In this document: one piece after another, positions 1 through 5,019 of the stretch | Layout of the letters: each line of letters opens with the position of its first letter | How positions within the stretch are numbered: the first letter of the stretch is position 1 | NCBI GenBank assembly: GCA_964472525.1 | Contig: CAYYLL010000083.1 | Span: forward strand, 1-5,019 | Origin: SZUA-37 sp964472525 | GTDB taxonomy: Bacteria; Pseudomonadota; Gammaproteobacteria; UBA6429; Thiohalophilaceae | Length of the DNA: 5,019 nucleotides | Reading direction: 5' to 3' | Notes under the pieces: model-generated | Told to the model about the DNA's origin: nothing | The model's input: only the letters and a program-made list of their open reading frames with translations | Databases searched by the model: none | Translations under genes and position numbers: made by a program

Positions 1-52
1 TACCTGGCTACGAACCAGGCGGTCGGGCGTTCGAATCGCTCCAGGCGCGCCA
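1..52 (+). tRNA. tRNA-Arg (anticodon ACG), 5' end cut off by the window
   Basis: The visible part begins at about tRNA position 25. The anticodon stem CCTGG (3-7) pairs with CCAGG (15-19) around the loop CTACGAA (8-14), which puts the anticodon ACG at 10-12. A five-base variable region (20-24) is followed by a T arm, with GGGCG (25-29) pairing with CGCTC (37-41) around TTCGAAT (30-36); one pair is G-T. The 3' acceptor strand CAGGCGC (42-48), discriminator G49 and an encoded CCA (50-52) complete it. ACG reads arginine CGN codons, normally after A34 is converted to inosine by TadA. The predicted missing 5' acceptor strand is GCGCCTG. In related bacteria this tRNA often sits in tandem arrays, so more copies may lie upstream. 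Confidence 0.95.
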
Positions 53-68
53 TAATACTAGAATAAAC

Positions 69-104
69 AAGCAGTTACAGTCCTTCTGTTGCTGCTTTTT
101 TATT
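69..104 (+). terminator. Rho-independent terminator of the tRNA transcript
   Basis: The arm AAGCAGTTACAG (69-80) and the arm CTGTTGCTGCTT (86-97) form a 12-position stem with one G-U pair and one U-U mismatch, closed by the five-base loop TCCTT. A T-run (about 96-101, then ATT) follows immediately. It begins 17 bases after the CCA end of the tRNA, as expected for the end of a tRNA operon. Confidence 0.85.
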
Positions 105-433
105 GTCTTAAATTTGTGCCAAATACGTGATAGAAAATCTTTTTTTCTGTGTACTCAGCCATTATGGTTAACTTTGTCACATGTTTTATCGAAGTAGTAG
201 ACCACATGGTTAAAGAGGCTAATGCTCTACATGTAAATGGAATTTCAGGTGGGATATTAACTTAAAAAACAACAGGTTATAACGCTAATAGGCTTTTAGT
301 AGATTGTTCGATTGGCGTGCGCCTAAGTAGCTCAAATATAAACTAACAGACACCATAAAAAATGAGTAACTGTTAGATCGCGGTCTGAGCTACTACCAAT
401 TAAGCTATCATCTTAAAAATTGAAATTATAACT
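105..433. other. Gene-free intergenic region between the tRNA and the ceramidase-like gene
   Basis: There is no convincing gene in these 329 bases. From 105 to about 300 I see only AT-rich sequence and a 33-codon open frame (164-265) that has no ribosome binding site and no recognisable product. From 311 to 400 lies a nested inverted repeat, described separately. No clear sigma-70 promoter for the gene at 434 stands out. The best match is TTGGCG (312-317) with TATAAA (337-342), but the 19-base spacing is poor and both hexamers lie within the left arm region of the inverted repeat. Confidence 0.6.
311..400. repeat. Nested imperfect inverted repeat with tRNA-like arms
   Basis: Three arm pairs are exact and correctly nested: ATTGG (311-315) with CCAAT (396-400), AGTAGCTCA (326-334) with TGAGCTACT (386-394), and CTAACAG (343-349) with CTGTTAG (370-376). 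The internal loops are 10 against 1 base and 8 against 9 bases, and the apical loop is 20 bases (350-369). The left arm also holds a small self-complementary piece, GGCG-TG-CGCC (314-323). No T-run follows, so it does not look like an intrinsic terminator. It ends 33 bases before the start codon at 434, so an RNA from here could carry the structure in its leader. It could equally be debris of tRNA genes or a small palindromic element. Confidence 0.6.
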
Positions 434-1201
434 ATGAATATTGAAAAGGAAAAAATAGGGTATCTATCGATTGGACTCATTTCGATGTTTGGGATAGTCG
501 GTGTATTGATGTTAGCTCCCCTTGCACAAGATCCCGAATATCATTTTTTTACCGATCAACGAACTATTTTTGGCATTCCAAATTTTTGGAATGTTATCTC
601 CAATATACCCTTCCTATTGGTTGGTGTGATGGGACTTCACCGTATTTTTCGTTCACAAAAAATTACACTTATTGATGATATGAAGATAGCATATGCATTA
701 TTTTTCTTAGGTGTTTCACTGGTTGCATTTGGATCAGGTTTTTATCATCTGTGGCCGAGCAATGGTTCATTGGTTTGGGACCGTCTGCCAATGACGATTG
801 CTTTTATGGCGCTATTCTCAATAATAATTGGCGAATTTACATCTACCCAAATAGGTAAGTTTTCTCTCTGGCCCTTAGTTGCTTTTGGAACATTTTCTGT
901 ATTTTATTGGCATACTACAGAAAGCAATGGTGACGGAGATTTAAGATTGTATGTTTTAGTCCAATTTCTTCCTATGTTGGTAATACCTGTCATCTTATTT
1001 TTATTTAAGTCAAAGCTTACTAATACTAGTGGTTATTGGTATTTGCTCTGTGCGTATGTGTTTGCCAAAGCATTAGAGTACTTTGATGAGTTTATATCTA
1101 ATATTTTTTTCTCAATAAGTGGACATTCTTTAAAACATGTTGCTGCCGCCCTTGGTATTTTGTTCCTCCTAAGGGCGTACAACAACAGAGAGTTAACTTA
1201 G
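434..1201 (+). CDS. Alkaline ceramidase-like integral membrane hydrolase (CREST superfamily)
   Basis: This 255-residue protein matches the bacterial branch of the alkaline ceramidase / phytoceramidase family (Pfam Ceramidase, CREST superfamily), membrane zinc enzymes whose studied eukaryotic members cleave the amide bond of ceramides. All five active-site positions are visible: S101 and H105 (SGFYH), D116 (WDRLPM), and H231 and H235 (HSLKH). The spacings S-x3-H, H-x10-D and H-x3-H are the same as human ACER3 S77, H81, D92, H217 and H221. The motif PNFWNVISN (49-57) matches the EFWNTVSN stretch of ACER3, but N50 replaces the calcium ligand E33. Hydrophobic segments lie near 8-30, 51-68, 84-103, 117-134, 143-159, 173-191, 201-213 and 231-248, so there is one more helix, at the N-terminus, than in ACER3; it could be a signal anchor. 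ATG 434 is the only standard start before residue 18, which would cut into the first helix. No Shine-Dalgarno sequence precedes it. The family is secure; the bacterial substrate is unknown. Confidence 0.88.
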   Translation: MNIEKEKIGYLSIGLISMFGIVGVLMLAPLAQDPEYHFFTDQRTIFGIPNFWNVISNIPFLLVGVMGLHRIFRSQKITLIDDMKIAYALFFLGVSLVAFGSGFYHLWPSNGSLVWDRLPMTIAFMALFSIIIGEFTSTQIGKFSLWPLVAFGTFSVFYWHTTESNGDGDLRLYVLVQFLPMLVIPVILFLFKSKLTNTSGYWYLLCAYVFAKALEYFDEFISNIFFSISGHSLKHVAAALGILFLLRAYNNRELT

Positions 1202-1269
1202 TGAGTATGCTACTACTGTCATATTTTTTATATCCGATCTATTTCTAAATAGCAGTATTGTTAATTTTA
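1202..1269. other. Short convergent intergenic spacer, no strong terminator
   Basis: These 68 bases separate the stop codons of two genes that face each other. The only hairpins are weak and AT-rich: CTATTTCTAAATAG (1239-1252), and TGCTA (1208-1212) against TAGCA (1250-1254). A T-rich stretch follows the first on the + strand (1258-1271). It may act as a weak terminator for the + strand gene, but this is not certain, and transcripts may overlap. Confidence 0.4.
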
Positions 1270-4200
1270 TTAGTGGTTATCTAATGCAATCTCTTTTGCT
1301 AGGTTAAAATCACTTTTACCTGTACCAAGTTTAGGTAAGTCTTTTACTTTTATGTAAGTGTCAGGTGTCATTATTGGAATTAAATTTAGTTCACTTATTA
1401 CTTGTTTTAATTCATCTTTTTCAATATCACCAGAGTATAACAAAATGACTTTCTCTCCTTTTTTATCATCTGGTATAGCGGTTGATAGTACTTCAACCTC
1501 CTCCGTTGTCGCATTATTAATGGCATCTTCAATGGCGCCTAGGCTAACCATTTCACCTGCTATCTTTGCAAAGCGTGAATAACGGTCAACGATTGTTAAA
1601 AATCCATCCTCATCAATATGGCCTTTATCACCTGTTTTGTACCAACGTTGTCCATCAAGTTCGACAATGACTTCATTTGTTTTATCAGGATCATTTAAAT
1701 AACCTAACATCACTTGGGTGCCACCGATGAGTATTAAACCATCTTCTTTTACCGGTAACTCTTCCATTGACTGTGGATCGACAATCCTGAAGTTGCTACC
1801 GGGTACAGGCAGACCAATAGTGCCTGCTTTATTTCCTATTTGAACACGCCAAGCACTTTGTTCCAGTCGATCAGGTATGTTTACACCAGCGACAGGAGTT
1901 GTTTCTGTTGTGCCATAGCCTTCGTAGATTGGTAGATTAAATTTATTGGTGAAACTTGTTTTTACCGATTCATTTAATTTTTCTGCACCTGATACGACTA
2001 ATCGTATTGATTCCAGCATTAAGGGTAATACTCGTCTATTTCTAGCATATAACCTTAAAAAGGTTGATGTACCAAACATAATCGATATCTTATTTTTTGA
2101 TATGGCTTTCCCTATATTAACTACATCGGTAGGATCTGGGTGGAAGATTACTGGAACGGCTTCTATTAAAGGTAATAGACCAGCCACAGTTAGTCCAAAT
2201 GCATGGAACATAGGTAAGCTACCCATAATGGCATCTTTTTCTTGAAGATCCATTACATCGGTTACTTGTTTTATATTTCCCATTAAGTTTTGATGGCTAA
2301 GAACAACACCTTTTGGAATACCTTCACTACCACTTGAAAACAGAATTGCTGCTGGGCTGGTAATATCAACTTTATTACCAAATATCCAGTACAATAGCTT
2401 CGCAGGTAGTAATTTAACGCATAGCAACGTCATTATTTTTTTAATAGTACTAATTTCTTCTTTAAGTTCTTCTAAATAATAAACGTTTATATTTTTAAAT
2501 AATGATTCCATATCAATACCCCGATCCGTTAATTTCTTAACGAAACGAGTCGATGTATAAATGCTTTTAATATCTGCTTTGTCAATGGCACCCAATAAGG
2601 CTTCTATGCTGGCTGTATAATTTAAATTTACCACGGTTTTTCCTAATAACATTACTGACATGTTAGTAAACATGCCTGCACTGCTAGTGGGTAATACCAA
2701 ACCGATATTTTGTTCTGGACTTCGTTTATTAATTAGTTTTGAAAATACAATACTGGACGTTAATGCTTGTTGTGCATTGAGTTTAACACCACCGAGTACG
2801 TCGGACATACAGTCATATTTAGGTGAGTTTTTTACAGTTCTTATCCATGCTAAAGGAAGTGGGTCGAGTGTTTCGGTATATTTTTGCCAAGCTGATATCG
2901 ACAAATCAAATACACGCCGTTTTACTACATCAACTTTACTATCGATGGGTAATGGTTCACCAAAAGCAACGATCACATCACGACGAAGGCCATTTACTGA
3001 TTTAGACTTCATAAAACGACTTGAATGAGAGAATCTGCTACCCCATAAACCACGTATATAGAATGGTAGAATAACACCATCAACTTCGGATACCGTTTTC
3101 TCGAAGCCATGTTTAAAATCACCTAGTTGACCACTACGGCTAATAGCACCTTCAGGAAATAAACATACAACTTCACCTGCCTTTAATAATGCGTTTATTT
3201 GTTTTAAGGCATCTGCGCTAGCTCCACTGGCAATTGGAATGACACCCATAATGTCCAGGAACCATTTGATAGACCAATGTTCGTAATAACTCTTATGCAT
3301 TACAAATCTAACTTTACGTGGGCATGCAATTTGAATCATTGCAAAATCGATAAAACTAACATGATTACCTAACATCAGTACGCCATCTTTGCCGGGTAAA
3401 TTATTAAAACCATGAACCTGTATTTTATATCGCCCTGCGAATAACCAACTAATAACTATACGAATTAATGAGTGTGGTAAACGATAAATAGTGTATAAGG
3501 CACCAAGTAGCGTGATACCGGTTACAAAATAAAATAATCCAATCGTGTTAATCCCGGAAGTTGCAACTATGACGGTTAATATCAGGAAACTAACCATCAC
3601 AATATTTTGTACCCAATTGTTACCGGCTAATACCGTTCCTAATTGTTCATCGTCAGCATGGAACTGGATCATGGAATTTAGAGGGACGATAAATAAGCCA
3701 CCAAATACTCCAAACATAAAAACATCAATACTCATCATGACGGTAGAGTCAAATTGCGTTATTAAAAATACAGTTAGCACAAGACCTATTGCCCCAATGG
3801 CAACAAAACCTGTTTCGATATAATGCTTTGACTTACCACCAGCGATTAATGAACCGATCACCACACCAACACCTGAACAAGCCAAGATCCCTTGAATTAG
3901 TATCGTGTTGTTATTGTTTAATACTTCTTTTGCTAATGCAGGAAAGGATGCCAGTACTGCTTGAGATATTCCCCAAAAAATAGATAAGCCAACAATTGAG
4001 AGCCAGATATTTTGATCATTCCATAATAATTTTAAATTGTTTTTTAAATATCCACCTTTAACATAACTTGTTACATTAAATTGTTTTTTATCCTTCAAAG
4101 TACTTGTTGTTTTATCTTGTATAGGAATTTTAAATGCAACGATAGCTTCAATAACTGAAAAGAAAACAAGCAGCCAACCTATAGGGGCAATGATGCGTAT

Positions 4201-4737
4201 CAATTCAGATACATTTTGATAGTTCTGATTTGCAAGGCTATTTTCAAATAGGACTGAAAAAATGAAGATACCTGATAAGATTGAAAAAATTGTGACTGAC
4301 TGAACGATGGCATTCATTGATGCCAATCTTTCTTGGCCAACCAATTCTTTTATGTAACCATATTTTGCAGGTGAATAAAATGCGCTTTGAATGGCCAGTA
4401 AAAATGTCATTACAAACGCAAGAATAAACCAGCCTTGATAATAAGAAATGGTAATGATGAGTGTTAACCCAATAGCGACTAACGCGCTAATTCGCATAAT
4501 AATTGGTTTTCTGTATTTATCGGCCAAATAACCAGATGGGCTAAATAGCAAAATGAAAGGTAATAGAATTAAGCCATTAACAATGGCTGTCAGGATTATT
4601 TGTGTTTCGCCATCATAAATTTTAAATACAGTATTTTGAATGATGATTTTGTGTCCTAAATCAACGAAGGCGTTTAAAAACACAATCGTTATAAAAGGGA
4701 GGAAACCTGCTAATTTTGTTAATTTGTCCATTTGCAT
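1270..4737 (-). CDS. aas: Fused lysophospholipid transporter (LplT-like) / acyl-ACP:phospholipid acyltransferase-synthetase (Aas)
   Basis: The 1155-residue chain combines lysophospholipid uptake and re-acylation. Residues 1-420 form a 12-helix MFS transporter like LplT: D26 matches LplT D30, the MFS loop GYLADKYRKP spans 69-78, and YSPAKYG (121-127), FWG (254-256) and VPLN (351-354) match E. coli LplT. The C-terminus of this unit should be cytoplasmic. Residues about 425-620 are a PlsC acyltransferase with H459 and D464 (HX4D motif) and FPEG (527-530). It should transfer acyl groups to 2-acyl-glycerophosphoethanolamine. Residues about 640-1155 are an AMP-forming acyl-ACP synthetase: P-loop SSGSEGIPKG (801-810), YGTTE (941-945), TGD (1035-1037), FAKIAGEMVSL (1056-1066, nearly identical to E. 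coli Aas) and the catalytic lysine K1141 in GTGK. All key residues are present and no frameshift is seen. A second ATG at 4731 (MDKLTK) sits 9 bases after a weak GAG, against 3 bases for ATG 4737, so 4731 may be the true start. E. coli makes LplT (397 residues) and Aas (719 residues) separately. Confidence 0.95.
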   Translation of the reverse strand: MQMDKLTKLAGFLPFITIVFLNAFVDLGHKIIIQNTVFKIYDGETQIILTAIVNGLILLPFILLFSPSGYLADKYRKPIIMRISALVAIGLTLIITISYYQGWFILAFVMTFLLAIQSAFYSPAKYGYIKELVGQERLASMNAIVQSVTIFSILSGIFIFSVLFENSLANQNYQNVSELIRIIAPIGWLLVFFSVIEAIVAFKIPIQDKTTSTLKDKKQFNVTSYVKGGYLKNNLKLLWNDQNIWLSIVGLSIFWGISQAVLASFPALAKEVLNNNNTILIQGILACSGVGVVIGSLIAGGKSKHYIETGFVAIGAIGLVLTVFLITQFDSTVMMSIDVFMFGVFGGLFIVPLNSMIQFHADDEQLGTVLAGNNWVQNIVMVSFLILTVIVATSGINTIGLFYFVTGITLLGALYTIYRLPHSLIRIVISWLFAGRYKIQVHGFNNLPGKDGVLMLGNHVSFIDFAMIQIACPRKVRFVMHKSYYEHWSIKWFLDIMGVIPIASGASADALKQINALLKAGEVVCLFPEGAISRSGQLGDFKHGFEKTVSEVDGVILPFYIRGLWGSRFSHSSRFMKSKSVNGLRRDVIVAFGEPLPIDSKVDVVKRRVFDLSISAWQKYTETLDPLPLAWIRTVKNSPKYDCMSDVLGGVKLNAQQALTSSIVFSKLINKRSPEQNIGLVLPTSSAGMFTNMSVMLLGKTVVNLNYTASIEALLGAIDKADIKSIYTSTRFVKKLTDRGIDMESLFKNINVYYLEELKEEISTIKKIMTLLCVKLLPAKLLYWIFGNKVDITSPAAILFSSGSEGIPKGVVLSHQNLMGNIKQVTDVMDLQEKDAIMGSLPMFHAFGLTVAGLLPLIEAVPVIFHPDPTDVVNIGKAISKNKISIMFGTSTFLRLYARNRRVLPLMLESIRLVVSGAEKLNESVKTSFTNKFNLPIYEGYGTTETTPVAGVNIPDRLEQSAWRVQIGNKAGTIGLPVPGSNFRIVDPQSMEELPVKEDGLILIGGTQVMLGYLNDPDKTNEVIVELDGQRWYKTGDKGHIDEDGFLTIVDRYSRFAKIAGEMVSLGAIEDAINNATTEEVEVLSTAIPDDKKGEKVILLYSGDIEKDELKQVISELNLIPIMTPDTYIKVKDLPKLGTGKSDFNLAKEIALDNH

Positions 4738-4740
4738 ATT

Positions 4741-4743
4741 CTC
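4741..4743 (-). promoter_or_regulatory. Weak Shine-Dalgarno core that bears on the start of the fused lplT-aas gene
   Basis: On the minus strand the sequence reads TGAGAAT-ATG-CAA-ATG. The GAG is the only purine-rich match nearby. It is 3 bases from the first ATG (4737) and 9 from the second (4731). Ribosome spacing favours the second, which removes two residues from the product. The match is short, so this is a hint only. Confidence 0.4.
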
Positions 4744-4763
4744 ATTTTTGCCTAAGCATTTAA

Positions 4764-4831
4764 GTTAGATGAATAGTAGCTATTCGGCTTGGATAAAGAT
4801 ACTCATATGATATAAGTTGTATCTAACAAGC
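4764..4831 (-). promoter_or_regulatory. Structured 5' leader of the lplT-aas fusion gene
   Basis: In the minus-strand RNA, GCUUG (4831-4827) can pair with CAAGC (4791-4787) and AGAUAC (4824-4819) with GUAUCU (4802-4797), giving a two-part stem with a 16-base loop. Just downstream, GAATAG (4785-4780) and CTATTC (4776-4771) form a 6-bp hairpin with a three-base loop. An alternative pairing of GTTAGAT (4827-4821) with ATCTAAC (4770-4764) would exclude the first stem while keeping the second hairpin. No riboswitch class is recognised and no T-run follows any stem. Chance pairing in AT-rich DNA is possible. Confidence 0.35.
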
Positions 4832-4844
4832 TAAGAGGTATCGT

Positions 4845-4850
4845 ATTATA
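4845..4850 (-). promoter_or_regulatory. Candidate -10 box for the lplT-aas fusion gene
   Basis: The minus strand reads GTAG-TATAAT-ACG, a perfect sigma-70 -10 hexamer about 108 bases before the start codon. No good -35 hexamer lies 16-18 bases upstream, so the promoter would be weak or would need an activator. Transcription would begin near 4838, just before the leader stem at 4831-4787. A second TATAAT-like match lies at about 4867-4872 on the same strand, also without a -35. Confidence 0.35.
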
Positions 4851-5019
4851 CTACTTTTATGTGGGATTATATTAATTGACTGATTCAAACTGATGTATTT
4901 CAGAAAATATGGGGTTTGTTCTAATGCGTTGTCGTCTCATAATCATCGTTATAAGTATAGGGAACTGTAATCCCCCCATTAATAACCGAAGTTAAAAGTA
5001 GAGGTTAAGCCGCTTTAAG

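Noticed and set aside
131..149. A/T-rich hairpin with a T-run as a second terminator
   Set aside because: The stem is only A-T pairs apart from one G-C (AGAAAA with TTTTCT) and too weak. The terminator at 69-104 already ends the tRNA transcript.
164..265. 33-codon open frame on the + strand in the tRNA-ceramidase gap
   Set aside because: It has no ribosome binding site, matches no family I know, and this length is expected by chance.
1358..4000. Several + strand open frames opposite the large gene (1358-1582, 1946-2245, 2660-3028, 2823-3005, 3545-3823, 3789-3983)
   Set aside because: They lie antisense to well-conserved coding sequence, their products resemble no protein family, and they have no spacing or signals of their own. 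They are shadows.
4876..4881. TTGACT as a -35 box for a + strand promoter reading out of the window
   Set aside because: No -10-like hexamer lies 16-18 bases downstream.
4893..4970. 25-codon open frame on the + strand near the right edge
   Set aside because: It is short, has no ribosome binding site and no recognisable product.
4909..4979. ATGGGG (4909-4914) and CCCCAT (4974-4979) as an inverted repeat
   Set aside because: Only 6 bp, with about 60 bases between the arms and no supporting inner pairs, so chance is likely.
1..5019. A new multi-gene system such as defence, mobile element or CRISPR
   Set aside because: Only two protein genes are present, both in recognised lipid families. No transposase, integrase, repeat array or toxin-antitoxin pair is visible.

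Overview
The window is AT-rich and reads as ordinary chromosomal DNA from a low-GC gammaproteobacterium. Three things point there: a tRNA-Arg(ACG) with an encoded CCA end, an Aas acyltransferase/acyl-ACP synthetase with long stretches close to the E. coli protein, and an LplT-type transporter domain. I cannot name a genus.

Layout. Positions 1-52 are the 3' two thirds of a tRNA-Arg(ACG), followed by a good intrinsic terminator (69-104). A gene-free stretch of about 330 bases (105-433) follows. Most of it shows nothing, but its second half holds a nested inverted repeat (311-400) whose arms resemble tRNA D-arm sequence. At 434-1201 on the + strand is an integral-membrane hydrolase of the alkaline ceramidase / CREST superfamily with all five expected active-site residues. 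It converges on a large minus-strand gene (4737-1270) separated by only 68 bases with no strong terminator. The large gene encodes one 1155-residue chain that joins three activities kept in two proteins in E. coli: an LplT-like lysophospholipid flippase (MFS fold), a PlsC-type acyltransferase and an acyl-ACP synthetase. Its 5' leader (about 4738-4838) contains small hairpins and a competing long-range pairing, downstream of a candidate -10 box at 4845-4850. From 4851 to the end I see no convincing gene.

How the genes may work together. The fused protein is expected to take lysophospholipid (mainly lyso-PE) inward across the inner membrane and re-acylate it on the cytoplasmic side using fatty acid activated onto ACP. 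The ceramidase-like protein would be a membrane metalloenzyme acting on an amide- or ester-linked lipid, but its substrate in bacteria is unknown. Both genes deal with membrane lipids, but they are convergent and not in one operon, so a functional link is only a guess. I found no mobile element, CRISPR array, defence system or clearly novel multi-gene system. The points most worth a second look are the three-part fusion, the ceramidase-like enzyme and the tRNA-like inverted repeat.
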